In this document: piece by piece, positions 11,794 through 23,314 of the stretch
How positions within the stretch are numbered: position 1 is the first letter of the stretch
Layout of the letters: each line of letters starts with the position of its first letter
NCBI GenBank assembly: GCA_023014335.1
Contig: JAECYW010000021.1
Span: 1,054,001-1,118,000, forward strand
Reading direction: 5' to 3'
Length of the DNA: 64,000 nucleotides
From: Galerina marginata
Lineage: Eukaryota; Basidiomycota; Agaricomycetes; Agaricales; Galerinaceae
The notes under the pieces: generated by a model
Database searches by the model: none
What the model was told of the DNA's origin: nothing
The model's input: only the letters and a program-made list of their open reading frames with translations
Translations under genes and position numbers: made by a program

Positions 11794-13875
11794 ATGACTC
11801 TGCTACCAGGCTTCGGCCGCCCACTCAACTATTTCCCTCGCAGCACCGACCATGACTATGTAGGGGACCTGTTGCCCACCGCCCTCAGTGCTTGTAACAT
11901 GGATGCTGGAGCCGTTGCGTAAGTTAGATAATGATAAATTTGGATCTTGAGTCTCAGTTTCTGACTTTTTTTTTACACAGTGTGCCCTTGACCACCTTAC
12001 GTGAACTGACGATGCTGCAGTTGATGAACAGTATCACAGACAAACCCGATTGGAATACCAAAGTCTGTCCTCTTTGCAAGAGCCGTCGACTTTTTTTTTG
12101 CTAACGTTCCTGGCTAGATCAACGATCCCGAGATCACGCAAAAATGGAAAGACGAAGCCCTTAGTTCTGGTCGTGATATTACAACGAAGATGGTCGACTG
12201 GTGCATCGACGAACTTCAGTACAGAGCGAGTTTGATTCCAGCACCCCCTGAAATTTCGCCACCCGTCTTCGTCTATAATGGCGATGTAGTCAAATCTGAT
12301 ACCGCTGTCTCTCCTGAACTCAAGAAAGAAATTCAAGAAGCTGTTAAGAAATTCGAGGTGAATATCCCTGAAAGGCTCAAAGACTGGCACCCGAATTCGG
12401 ATGAGAAAGTCTGGGATCTTGTCCATCCTTCCCTCTTCCCTCTTACCTATGGTCGTACCCGTGTATTGGCGAATGGGGAGATCACGACTTTAGACAACTG
12501 CATCCTACGTTCAGGAGAGGGCGAAATTTCTTCATCTCCACCTGACGACCAGATTATTGAATTATCTGCCTCCGCCTACTACTCATGGCATTCCAGTGAC
12601 TTGCAGAACCCTTTCAGCGCAAAATTTCAGTGGCTACCCTGCGAGATCGATATCTCACGAAATGAAGCAAAGTACGATCTTTAAACCCTAAGTTTCTTCT
12701 TTCTAACAGCAATTCTGTTTTAGAATAACGAGTTACATCAATAACCTCCACCCTCAAGAAGAAAAGCCGCTATACGAACTCGTTGAGAAGATGATCTCTT
12801 TATCCATCCCCCTTTGGGATTTGACCCTTGCACCTTTGCACGATAAGAGATACCTCGCTAACCTTCAGAAGCGCATACCTTATGTTGGCGTTGAATACGA
12901 CCCCGACCCGGAAAATGGACCCAGCAATGAGGGTCCACAACAGCAGCCTAACGAATCTGAGGACGACTACTGGGAGAGACGGGAGGAATGGTATGAGGCG
13001 ACACGAAAGGTGGTCCTTCCGGAACCTGGTTCTTTCGCCCCTCTAGAGGAACGGCCGGCTTTTAGTTTGATAGAGAAGTATGGCACAAGAGGATTGCAGG
13101 TAATCGTCAAATTGGCGAACATTGAGCTGACGCCCGAAAAACCGGAGTACAGCGGTGGTTCGTGGCATGTCGAAGGTCAATTGGTGAGTCTGCTTCAATA
13201 TTAGGCTTCGTGAACTATAGACTCAATCTCACATTCCCGCAGAATGAACACATTGTGGCGACTTCGCTTTATTATTATTCTTGCGAAAACATAACCACTT
13301 CAACCTTGTCATTCAGACACCTCTGCAACACAGAAGACGCTGACGAGGTCGGCTACCCCCAAAACCATCATGATTGGCTTTCTGTTGTTTTCGGGTGCGA
13401 ACAAGACGGCCCTGCAGTCCAAGAAATAGGCGGTGTGGAGACGCGTGAAGGCCGACTTCTGACATTCCCCAATATCCTGCAGCACCGCGTCGGGCCATTC
13501 AAACTCGAAGACCCGACCAAACCAGGCCATCGCAAGATCGTGGCTCTCTTCCTTGTCGACCCGAATATCAAGATCATCAGCACTGCTAATGTCCCTTGCC
13601 AGCAGCAGGAATGGTGGTGGGAAGTGACGCGGTCGTTGCCGTTTCAGCATGGGCAAGCCTCGGCTTCGACGTCGTCTTCGTCTGCGCTGGCTGGCTTAGG
13701 AGTTGCCGGTCTCCCAGTAGAACTGCAGGGCCATATTTTGGAGGGCGTCGACTTCCCGATCAGTTTGGAGGAAGCGAAGAAGTTGAGTCTTGAGTTGATG
13801 GAAGAACGAAAGGAATTTGTGGTCAAACATAGTGCCGCTTTTCAGAGCTCCACATTCTCGCTCTGCGAGCATTGA
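11794..13875 (+). CDS. DUF4246 family protein, copy B
   Basis: Five exons: 11794-11918, 11981-12062, 12118-12671, 12724-13183, 13243-13875, exactly 617 aa, with the same intron positions as copy A. All family blocks and the putative HxE...H...R residues are kept (WHVEG, LQHRV, GHRK). Exon 5 is almost identical to that of copy A, while exons 1-3 have drifted more, which suggests local gene conversion or very recent exchange. It lies in unit 2 of the tandem duplication. Same uncertain function as copy A; both are intact and so probably both expressed. Confidence 0.9.
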
Positions 13876-14440
13876 ATAAGCAATGCACACTGTACCACCT
13901 CTCAGGGTTATCAGTGATTCGTACCAATTGAAAATTCATGGACAAGCGCTCAGTTTGAGGTTCGATGGATCATTTGCCAGTGGGGCACAATGAGGAGCCA
14001 TTGCCAAATCACTTGTACTGACATACTTAAGCATCTCCTCCACTGCCAACGACGTTCAAGGTCAATATGCCCGATTTCTGTCATGACCATTCTGTGACAT
14101 GCGAGCTGGGTAGTCAGATCGTTCGAGTCTTCATCGGTCAACAAAGGGAGCATAATGTTTAATTTTGATTTTCCGATGACAATTTCACACCGACTCCAGG
14201 TTGGCAACCTCCACTCCGAGCCAACTCCGAGCTGCAGGAATTTTTTATTGACAGTGAGTTTTGCGCTGAACTCGGGCTCCAGTGACTAGTGACTGTTTGG
14301 GCAATAGTGTTGGCTTGTCGCCGAGACGTAGGTAATTCCCACTGTCTTGACAAATGGATTCAAGACCACTCAAACAACTTGAATCCATTCACACTCAGAC
14401 TCGAGGAACCCCGTCCTCCTTGAGCCTCCTTGATTACACC
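13876..14440. promoter_or_regulatory. Spacer DUF4246 B / C
   Basis: 565 bp without coding. The left part, to about 14120, matches the 3' flank of copy A. The right part is unrelated to the promoters of A and B. Confidence 0.45.
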
Positions 14441-16516
14441 ATGACTCTTCTTCCAGGCTTTGGGCGACCACTCAACTACATTCCTCATGAGAGTGACCCC
14501 GACTATATTGGGAACCTCTTACCGACCGCTCTCAGCGGCCAAAATATCCGTGGCGAAAGTGTTTCGTAAGTCTACGAAACATCCCTCCGGGTGCACTATT
14601 CTGACTCCACTTATCTTTGTTGAATTAGTTTGCCCATGATCACTCTACGAGAGTTAACAATGCTGCAGTTAATGAACGATATCACAGACAAGCCTGACTG
14701 GAATATCAAGGTATTCTCGGCGTCAGATCGATTCTCAGTCGCGAAGGCTTTCCTGACGTTCCGATGTAGATCAACAATCCTGAAATTGCTCAGAAATGGA
14801 AAGATGAGGCTCTTGCTTCTGGTCGTGATATTACTACTTCGATGATAAATTGGTGCATCGACGAACTCCGGTACAAGGCGACCTTGATTCCCAGTCCTCC
14901 TGAAAATCCCCCACCCATCTTCGTCTATAACGGCGATGTAGTGAAATCTGACTTCGCTGTTTCTCCTGAACTTAAAATAGAGCTTCAGGAAGCCGTCAAG
15001 AAATATGAGGCAAAAGTTCCTGCAAGACACAAGGACTGGCACCCGAATTCGGATGAGAAAGTCTGGGATCTTGTTCATCCTTCCCTTTTCCCACTAGTCT
15101 ATGGCTGTACGCGGCTACTGACAGATGGGAAGATCACGAATTTGGAGGACTGCATCCGACGTTCTGGAGAGGGCGAAATTGCCCCAATTCCACCGGAAGG
15201 CGAGACCATTGATTATGTTTCTTTGGTTCAGAATACATTCTATTCATGGGAAACTAACCATTTGAAGAATCCGTTCAGTGCCAAATTCCAGTGGCTACCT
15301 TGCGAAGTCAATATTTTGCAAGGTGAAGCAAGGTACAGTAGTGAATGCACCATTCTCTCCTTTCAAGACTTGACATATTTCTAGGATAACGAGTTATATC
15401 AATAATCTTCACCCTCAAGAAGAAAGGCCGCTCTATGCTCTCATAGAGAAGCTTATATTTGCGTCGATTCCCCTCTGGGATTCAACGTTAGCACCTTTGC
15501 GTGCCCGGAAATACGAGCTTCGCATTTCTTATTGGGATGTCGAATATGACCCCGACCCGGAAAATGGCCCTCCGGAAGAAGGGCCGCAACAGGAAGATGA
15601 CGAAGACGATACTGACTACATGAGAAGACGAGACGACTGGTACACAGAGACACGACGGCTGGTACTCCCGGAGCCTTCTGATTCATTCGAACCCCTCGCT
15701 GTGCCAACAAAATTTAGCTTGATAGAGGAGTATGGCGCTCGAGGATTGCAAGTGATTGTTAAATTGGCAAACATCGAGCTGACTCCTGAAAAGCCGGAGT
15801 ATGAAGGCGGGTCGTGCCATGTCGAAGGCCAAATGGTTTGCCTTTCGTTTTCTCTTCTGGAATGCTCCTAATTCGAAACATTTAATTTCTTATAGAATGA
15901 ACATATAGTGGCAACCGCTCTTTATTATTACTCATGCGAAAACATAACCGACTCGACTCTGTTCTTCAGGCAGCATTGTAATACCGAAGAGACTGTTGAT
16001 ATTACCTACCGGCAACACCAGCATGAATGGCTTTCTGAAGTGTTCGGATGCGAGCAGGGCGAGCCTGCTGTCCAAGAAATAGGCGGCGTGGAGACGCGCG
16101 AGGGTCGTCTTTTGACTTTCCCAAATGTCTTGCAACATCGCGTAGGGCCATTCAAATTAGAAGATCCTACCAAGCCAGGTCACCGCAAGATCGTCGCGCT
16201 TTTCCTCGTTGACCCGAATATCAAAATTATCAGTACCGCCAATGTACCCTGCCAGCAGCAGGACTGGTGGTGGAAAGAAACACAATCATCCCAGTCACAG
16301 AAACCAGCATCAACTTCGTCGGCTATTCCTGACAAGCTAAATCTGGCCGGTCTCCCACTCGAGCTCCAAGACCATATTTTGCAAGACGTCGACTTTCCGA
16401 TCAGTCTAGAGAAGGCGAAGGAATTGAGGTTGGAGTTAATGGAAGAAAGAAAGCAGTTCGTAGTAAATCACGGCGCAGCCTTCGAGAAATCAAAGTTCTC
16501 ACTCTGCGAGCATTAA
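14441..16516 (+). CDS. DUF4246 family protein, copy C
   Basis: Five exons: 14441-14565, 14629-14710, 14770-15332, 15385-15835, 15896-16516, exactly 613 aa, same intron positions and phases as A and B. More diverged in both sequence and promoter, so it predates the A/B duplication. Odd: the invariant Trp just before the putative metal-binding HxE is Cys401 here (GGSCHVEG); His402, Glu404, the distal His and the Arg are kept. The last intron begins GTTTGC instead of GTGAGT. Otherwise intact and presumably functional. Confidence 0.9.
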
Positions 16517-16686
16517 ACAGATCAAGAGACACTGAGCACTGTACATTGTAATCATCAGTTTTCTTTGTAGTACTGGTGGTTTACAAACACGTCAAAAAGC
16601 GAAATCGTGGATGGACAGTGCAACAAATCATCGGGATGCAACCGCTTGTATATACATTGCCATGCAGCTAAGATCAGGAACGCTAT

Positions 16687-17730
16687 TCATGGGTCGGAAG
16701 ATTGCCACATAGAAGCTGAAGGATATGCCCTTGTTGCAGGAGGCAAGGGATGTGTATTACGGCGTGTTTGTCTTCGCGGTTCAACTGGCTGATAGTTTGA
16801 AGTGACATGTCTTTGGTGTCGAGGGGATTTGGCAGCAGGTTGGTTGAGGGAGAACCTCAGAAGCTGGAGGTACATGTTCATGCTGTGATTAAGTATATCA
16901 TGACATTTCTCCAGCCTCTGAGGCGTATCCCGGCTCCGGAATAATATCCACCATGAAGCGAATGTTTTGACGGTCTTGCGTATTTGTTCAAGGTCCCTAA
17001 AAGCAGTGGTTCGTCAGATATAAACAACTTTCCCGATTATAATTTACTTATTTAGATGGGTAATATGATCTTGCAGAATATTATTGACGTCAATTACCCG
17101 GCCTTTAACACCTCCATCAACTGCATTAACCAATTGATATGCCTGATCAGCTATATATGCGCAATCCTTGCGATGGCGCTTCGCGCGCTGGACGTTTGAC
17201 GACTCAGGATAAGACCGATTAAAAGCTTGATCCACTCACCTGGGAGAGTCTGATAATTTCAAGAGTAATCCGACCGGATTCATTGAGTCCCAGGCTAGTT
17301 TCAATTCTATCTCTCCCGACATTTGCCAAATAGGTTAATTCTGGCCGGGCGAAGTCCATGTTGCTATGCTCGAAACTTTTGAACCTGTTGGAGAGCCCAG
17401 CCTGCTGAATCGTTGTGATGATGGCTGTAGAGGAGGAAAAGGGTTTTGATATTGGAAGGAAAACCCTGGTGAATGCCTCGAGGCATGGTAAACGCGTGTT
17501 AGCAAACGTTTTTGGTCTCATCGGTGCCATCTCCGATGTTTGTGCACCTGAAGGCTGACAAGTTTAGACTTCGTGGGAGATTTCCCAATACGAACCATCG
17601 AGAGCGCCTTGAGGCCACCTCCCGTTGCTTCCAGGTTGAGCAATGGGAATAACTTGCGCCTCAATAATTCAGCAACAGCTGGAGGCGTTCTGGAGTAGTT
17701 GGATGACATTTGCATGACGTTTACATTCAT
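16687..17730 (-). CDS. Four-helix-bundle (MLKL N-domain-like) hypothetical protein
   Basis: Reconstructed exons: 17730-17596, 17554-17240, 17187-17048, 16996-16687, in frame throughout, 299 aa. The third and fourth exons read as helices of the kind found in the N-terminal adaptor domain of many Agaricomycete STAND and kinase proteins: DQAYQLVNAVDGGV, then DLEQIRKTVKTFASWWILFRSR, then a LEKCHDILNHSMNMYLQLL helix. That pattern resembles the MLKL N-terminal four-helix bundle. No ATPase or kinase domain follows; the tail is basic and Pro-rich. The first intron (41 nt) and the exact start are uncertain. Function inferred only: possible stand-alone adaptor or membrane-acting bundle. Confidence 0.5.
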
Positions 17731-17915
17731 AAAATGACCCTGAGCGTCTAATTCAACTTTCAAACGCCGAATTCGGACCGTGCGAAAATCAATACACGTC
17801 TCGGCATCCCGGTCCGCTTAAACTACGTTAAACCTGTCCCGTGGCTCTTGTGTTCAACACTGACTCGGATCAACGTCCAACAGTCAACTCCAATTTCCTA
17901 TCTGGAACACTAACC

Positions 17916-19604
17916 ATGGAGCCACTAACCCCAAATTTAGTCGCCTTACCACCAGAAATCATCACCCGGATCCTTCTCCAGGTGGACTGGAAGGGAATAC
18001 TGCAAATGCGCCAGGTTCGTGACGTGTAGATTTGTTGGTCATTGGTAGTGAACGTTTTTCAGACCTGCCGCGATTTGTTCAAAATTTCGCAAACACGTTC
18101 AATATGGACCACACTGCTCAACGAATGCTCTCAAACCATGGCATACCCACCTAGATTGGTTGAGCCAATTGATAACTATTCGACACGAGAACTGGAAACT
18201 CTGGTTCTAACTAAAATTAGTAGCGAAGTGGGCTGGGGTTCGCTACATCTACCTAGCGAACGAGCAGCCACGAAAGGTGACCCTCAATGCTACGGACCGA
18301 GGGCTCTGCTCGAAGGCGGCCGGTGGCTCCTTTTTCATGACCAGAGCCTGCCAGACAGCTTTACGGGAAAGATTTCTTGCTGTGACCTAGATTCCGCTTG
18401 CCTACAGGTGCAGCCTCTGCTACAGCTGCAAACGAGGATCGGTGACCATCGTTTTAGCCTGCAGTGCATTGGATCGCAGGCGGATAAAACGGCCACTTCG
18501 GGTTCATTCATTGTGGCGTTTCAACTGCAATCCTTAGGAGGTAGGGAACTCGTCGATATTCACTGTTCACTTGACCATTTCCAGCTAACCATCGATATTA
18601 GGAGACCTCAGAAATTACCAAATATATCAAATTCAACAACAAGGTCGAGGTTCTGGCGCACATTTCGCTGTACGAGGCTTGAGTTCATTTACATGCATCA
18701 ACCGGGTAACCGGGCCCTCCACCTGGGCCTTCACCGGGCTTTGCCTGCAAGGGGATTATATCATGGAAACCCCTTCAAGGTTCTGTGATACGCTTCTTCA
18801 GGTTTTCAATTGGCGTACATCGACGTCGACTATTCACGAAAAATCGATCCTATTCTTCGACCGCCTCCTCGTTTGTAGCTTTTCCATGATTTATTCAGGC
18901 AGTTTCAGTTCTCATTAGATCTACATTTCTAGGTGATGGCCACACTGCTTCCAGAGAACAGAGTGCTGTGCACATTGCAACCTGACATAGTATCCCTCTA
19001 CAACCTGCCGGAATTTAAGAAATACCCAGCCGAATACGAGATGGTAGGACACTCAGCGGAACCTATCCTGCAAGTATCGGTCGGGCTGTCCACGAGTGCC
19101 TTGCTGGACTTCACGTTGTCTGTGCCATGCCTCGGTGAAACCTCCAGTCGGCTTGCTATGGTGACAAGAGAAGGTGTTATCTATGGTTTGACGGTCCCAC
19201 ACGACGGAAGGGAATCAAACTTGGAGTGTTTGGGTCATTCACAGGTCCTAGCATCGCAAAGTGACTTGACTCTCGGCATCGACAAAGCATACGTTGAGTC
19301 CTATTTTAGCGAATCGGCGGTCATCGTAACCTTTGATTGGAACACCAAAAAAAAGCCAGAAATCAAAAGCCGTACAATAGACTGGCCGGAACATCAAAGG
19401 ACTTATCGGCGGCCTGCATTGTTGGACGAGGTTTCGGGACGCGTTGTTAGAGCATCAATCAATCCCGGGGACTTTGGCATGGCCCCATCCGATAGCACGG
19501 GTACCGGCGACCCCGTACCATGGGCAGTGCTTGACTTCTGTGCCCCTCATTTGCTCCTGCAGGGGGCACGCAACAAGAACGTAGAGGAGAAATGTTCAAT
19601 ATAA
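17916..19604 (+). CDS. F-box protein
   Basis: Exons 17916-18014, 18063-18540, 18602-18870, 18933-19604, in frame, 505 aa; an in-frame ATG at 17841 would add 25 residues. The F-box is seen at the N-terminus: LVALPPEIITRILLQVDWKG followed, after the first intron, by TCRDLFKISQTRSIWTTLL. Family knowledge: the F-box docks onto Skp1 of an SCF ubiquitin ligase. The remaining 450 residues have the loose beta-rich pattern of Agaricomycete F-box proteins (LSSF..., QVFNWRTS, HSQVLASQ) but no named substrate domain. Intron 2 was placed because reading through it leads to an early stop in a poor frame. Head to head with the helix-bundle gene (186 bp apart). Confidence 0.8.
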
Positions 19605-19641
19605 CCAAAGTAATGCCAAATATGGAGGAGCTGTCTAGGTT

Positions 19642-21076
19642 TTACCAACGCGTGATATCCACTTCAGCCTCGCCGAAGACGCTGGTTTTCTTGATATCGA
19701 AACCCTCCTCGACCACTTCATCTTCCTTGTCATAATACTCCGGAAACTCGCGCTTCAAATATTTCAGAATGTGAGTGTTGATTTGCTCAAATTCCAACAA
19801 AAATCCATCGTGGCCGTCTGGAGAGGGTATGACCACCAGCTCCGCCTGGGGAATATGTTCGGCGATCTCCCGCTGCTCTGACGTTGTGAAGAGGCCGTCT
19901 GTGGCGATACTGATCACGAGCGCTCGAGGTGGGAGGGTGGATAGCGCTTTCGCGAGAGAAACAGTCTCGTCTGCGTCGACGACTCGGTCACGGGCGATAT
20001 CGTGCGTATCGAGCTTGCGCGTGATGTGGATATAGCAGTTTGCATCGAAACGGGCCGTAAATTTGTCACCTTGGTACCTTAGATATGACTGAGCAGAGAA
20101 GATAGGAGGCTTCGGATGGGTGGGTGTCGCGATGCCGTCGGGTGTGGCATGCCCTGTTGAGCGCCGTTTGGCATTTCGCAAACCATCGTTATGAACAGCG
20201 ACTGCATCATCTGCAGCCGAAGTTAGTTTAGGGGACTGCGGAGGTGTTAACGAAGCAATGGTCTGGTTCTGCCTGAATTGGGGTTTGCGTCCGAAACGAC
20301 TCTCGAAAGAGTCTCGAGATCTGTACGTGAGCAGTGCGCTCATCCTAGCGGCTGCAAGACCAGAAGCAGGTTGAGCACTGTAGTAGCCGTCCTGATAGCT
20401 TGGGTCGCTGTAGATGCTTTGTCTCTGCGCTTCTCCCCAACTAATGCACCAAGCAGAATGGCGAGCAGAGGTTGCGAGGGGTATTATCCGTCTGACAAAG
20501 CCTGGAGGTGTGCAGAGAGGCCACTCAAGGACGGCCATACCTCCCATGGATCCTCCAATGACCACAGCTACGGACCGAACTTCGAGGTGGTCGAGGACGA
20601 GTTTATGAATTCTTGGGAAATGACATTATCAAAAACACTTTTGGATAAAGAGTATACAGCGGCAACATACCGAACATCGTCACGAATGGTCGTAGGTGGG
20701 AACTCTGGTCCATAAGCTCTTCCCGTGTCAGGGTTTATCGAGACTGGCGAGGCAGAGCCGTATGGTGAACCCAGCGTATTGCAACAGACAATGAAGAAGC
20801 GATTCGAGTCGAACGCCTTTCCACGGCCCATTAAAGGACCCCACCTGGACAATTTAGAACTGTCCCCTAGAGCTAGAATTCAAACACTCACCAGTCCTCG
20901 ACGTCGGCACTCCCAGTAAATGCATGACAGATCACCATGGCGTTATCCTTGGCCTCATTTAAGTTTCCCCATGTTTTGTAGGCGACTGGCACCTCTTTAA
21001 TGGTTGAGCCGCATTCCAAAGTAACACTTGGTATTACCAGTATCGACTGGTCGATCAGGGAAGAATAGGAAGCCAT
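19642..21076 (-). CDS. MET2: Homoserine O-acetyltransferase
   Basis: Three exons: 21076-20892, 20844-20671, 20611-19642, 442 aa, all phases exact. Transfers acetyl from acetyl-CoA to L-homoserine, the committed step toward methionine in fungi. Seen: alpha/beta hydrolase core with CHAFTGSADVEDWWGPLMG, NTLGSPYGSASP, nucleophile Ser141 in GGSMGGM, Asp358 in ATDGLF and His387 in SPDGHDGF. The region around residues 200-260 holds a low-complexity insert common in fungal members. No targeting signal is obvious. It converges with the F-box gene with only 37 bp between stops, and shares a 571 bp divergent promoter with the ISG12-like gene. Confidence 0.95.
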
Positions 21077-21647
21077 CTTTTGCTGGAAGACTGAAGCAAG
21101 CTGGGTTGTAGTGCTGGTAGCCGATACTCAAGGAAAACTCTTCTCAGCCTTTACCCCGGCCTAGAGAGTATGGCCTTTTCTTGGATAATGTCGTCAATTA
21201 AGGGCCAGACAGGATTTCAGAAAGGAAGATGGGAGTTCCAAGAAAGCTCTTCAAAAGCCCTGACTCGAGAAAAGTAGCGAAAGATAAGATAAGATTAGAG
21301 TTCGCGAGTAAGATCGTGGGAAATCTATTTAAATCGAATCCGGCTCGATGCAACTTGCTTTTTATTTTTTGTTTTACAACGCTCTCAGTTGCCTCTCAGG
21401 TTAGCCATTCCAACTTTGATTATTCCGTTTCGTTAACTTTTGGGTGCAGAAGGCAGTAGTTGAGCCAGAACAATCCTGTGGCTATTCTTTGCTATGGCTT
21501 TCAAGGCTGAAACCTGGCGCAGATCTAGATTCGCGATCGATTCACTGTCCTCTTTAGAAACTCCGATGAGCTGCATCGTGTCCTCCGCGACCTGTATGGG
21601 CGTCTAATATCTTCTTATCTCGACTCCTACCTGTACCTCCTAATCCC
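21077..21647. promoter_or_regulatory. Divergent promoter MET2 / ISG12-like gene
   Basis: 571 bp. Contains a doubled GATA element, GATAAGATAAG, at about 21283-21293, the core bound by fungal nitrogen-responsive GATA factors. No coding stretch. Confidence 0.4.
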
Positions 21648-22867
21648 ATGGATCCAACGAGTGTCTCGCAACGCGAACTCATTCGTCGTGTCACTCGCAT
21701 AATCACGCGAAGAGACCAGACTACTGGCCAACCGACCGAATTCCCAAGCCTGGATTCTGCGGCGGCTCTTCCCAACTGGTTGCTTACCGTTGAAACAGAA
21801 TTCAATGTCGAGCATATCCCCCAAGCACAATGGTCTGATGCGGCCATACTCCTCCTCGAAGATCCTGTAAGGATCAATATGAGAGAACTAAGGCGACATC
21901 GAGTTGAGGTTGGGTTGAACTCGTGGCCCTGGGATGACTTTACGGGTGCTCTTATTGACGTGCTAGGTGGGTTGTCCAAAATTTACGAGGTGTAGAAATT
22001 AACCACTCCGCTTCATCGACCATCTCCAGGCAGTGAAAAGAGTAGATTGAATACAACGAACATGATAGCTGGTGCCGGCCTCATGATTGCAGGAGCCACT
22101 GTCTTCGCACCAGTGATGGTTGCCGCTGCAGGATTTACAGCAAGTGGCGTGGCTGCAGGTAAGGTCTCGTCGTTGTACTACCTTGAAATCAATAATCAAT
22201 CGACGACTTGGTTCTAATAGGTTCACTTGCTGCAGGTATACAATCCGCCTTTTACGGTGGGGCTACCTCAGGCCTTTTCTCCATCTTCCAATCTATTAGT
22301 GCGACTGCTGTTGCACCTTCTCTAGGTGCTTCGGTGTCGGCCCTCGGCACAATGATGGCTGGAATGAAGCTAATTGGCCGTCCACGGCGTCGAGGCGACG
22401 ACGACGACGACGACGACGACGACACTAGTGACCAAGACTTTGGCGGCGGCGACGCAGGTGAACTGGACAGTGACGGTGATGACCCGCCTCCAACTGGTCT
22501 AGGATCTACCGATCCGGCACCCCCTTCACCAGATACACCCCCCAATGACCTGGCATTGCCCAAATTTGGTACCCAATCTGGCACTTCGCCCTCGCAACGA
22601 GTACTCATCGGCCCCATGCATTGGGGCACCAATCCCACCGGATCTGCCAGAACGTTGATCCTCATGACACCCAACTGCGAAAGGGTGGACACCATCAGGC
22701 TTTACACCATACCCACTGACGACGAGCATTATATCAGCATAGCTGGACTCTCTTTCGTGGACGCCGTCACATTCTCCCACAACTTCTCCGTCTGTCCCCC
22801 CAATGGGTACGAACGCGTTGGAGCTATAGCTTATCAGCCAAGGTCTGGATTTCATACTCTCCACTAA
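21648..22867 (+). CDS. Gag-like N-domain + ISG12/Ifi-6-16 membrane protein, paralogue 1
   Basis: Exons 21648-21966, 22030-22158, 22221-22867, exactly 364 aa. Residues about 20-106 form a small helical domain with spaced key residues: AALPNWLLTVE, IPQAQWSDAAILLLED, WPWDDFTGALIDVLG. A glycine- and alanine-rich hydrophobic module follows (ATVFAPVMVAAAGFTASGVA, SLAAGIQSAFYGG, ATSGLFSIFQSISATAVAPS), which has the pattern of the ISG12/Ifi-6-16 family of small membrane proteins. The C-terminal half carries nine Asp in a row, a Pro-rich linker and a unique tail of about 100 residues. Introns flank the hydrophobic segment, at the same two phases as in the paralogue at 30475. Family knowledge: animal ISG12 proteins act at mitochondria or nuclear membranes in cell-death and antiviral responses; any such role here is inference. 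Confidence 0.75.
22397..22423 (+). repeat. (GAC)9 trinucleotide repeat
   Basis: Nine perfect GAC units within the coding exon of the ISG12-like gene, encoding nine aspartates. Likely length-polymorphic. Confidence 0.95.
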
Positions 22868-23314
22868 AATAATGTACATCTTGCTCCTCGACCTTTTTTT
22901 TTGGTCTGTGTAGCACTGTAAATCAAGTAGAAATCCCGTAGGTCCGCGTACAAATACCCCTTCTTGTCACTGCAACTTTCAACAATGATGCTTTGGGAAA
23001 GGTTCGATTTAGTTGTTGTCTGAGCATCTCCGCCCGCCACGCAAAACGGCTGGGTGTTTTGTCAGGACCCGGAGAAGCGGGTAATGGGAGCACCTTGTTA
23101 AAGTGTCTGAAAGGTGCGAATTCAGATGGCAGGGCTGCTGTGGTCAAGCTGTGGCGACAAACTTGGACCTGTTGTATTTTCGAAGTGTTAGAATTTTGCA
23201 AGTTGCTGACAGTTGTCACGTTCACATTTAGGGGAATGAATCTAAACCGAAACCGCGATATCTACTGGTAACCTATGACTTCTATGGGTTACAAGAGAAA
23301 GAATACTGCCATGC
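22868..23314. other. Convergent spacer, no gene seen
   Basis: 447 bp between converging genes. Holds a T-rich run near 22895 and nothing I can name. Confidence 0.5.

Larger units (their letters stand above)
10707..14120 (+). repeat. Tandem segmental duplication, unit 2
   Basis: Second copy of the 3.4 kb unit: a decayed carboxypeptidase 3' end, intergenic DNA, DUF4246 copy B and a 3' flank matching that of copy A (both contain the words CCATGACCATTCTGTGACATG or a close variant). The left junction lies near 10707-10711, just before the homology to carboxypeptidase exon 10. Confidence 0.85.

Noticed and set aside
18541..18788. Straight read-through of the F-box gene after 18540
   Set aside because: It gives an early stop; splicing 18541-18601 restores a frame that matches related F-box proteins.
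22252..22879. Minus-strand frames opposite the acidic tract of the ISG12-like gene
   Set aside because: Composition is a mirror of the GAC repeat and Pro-rich linker; no independent support.
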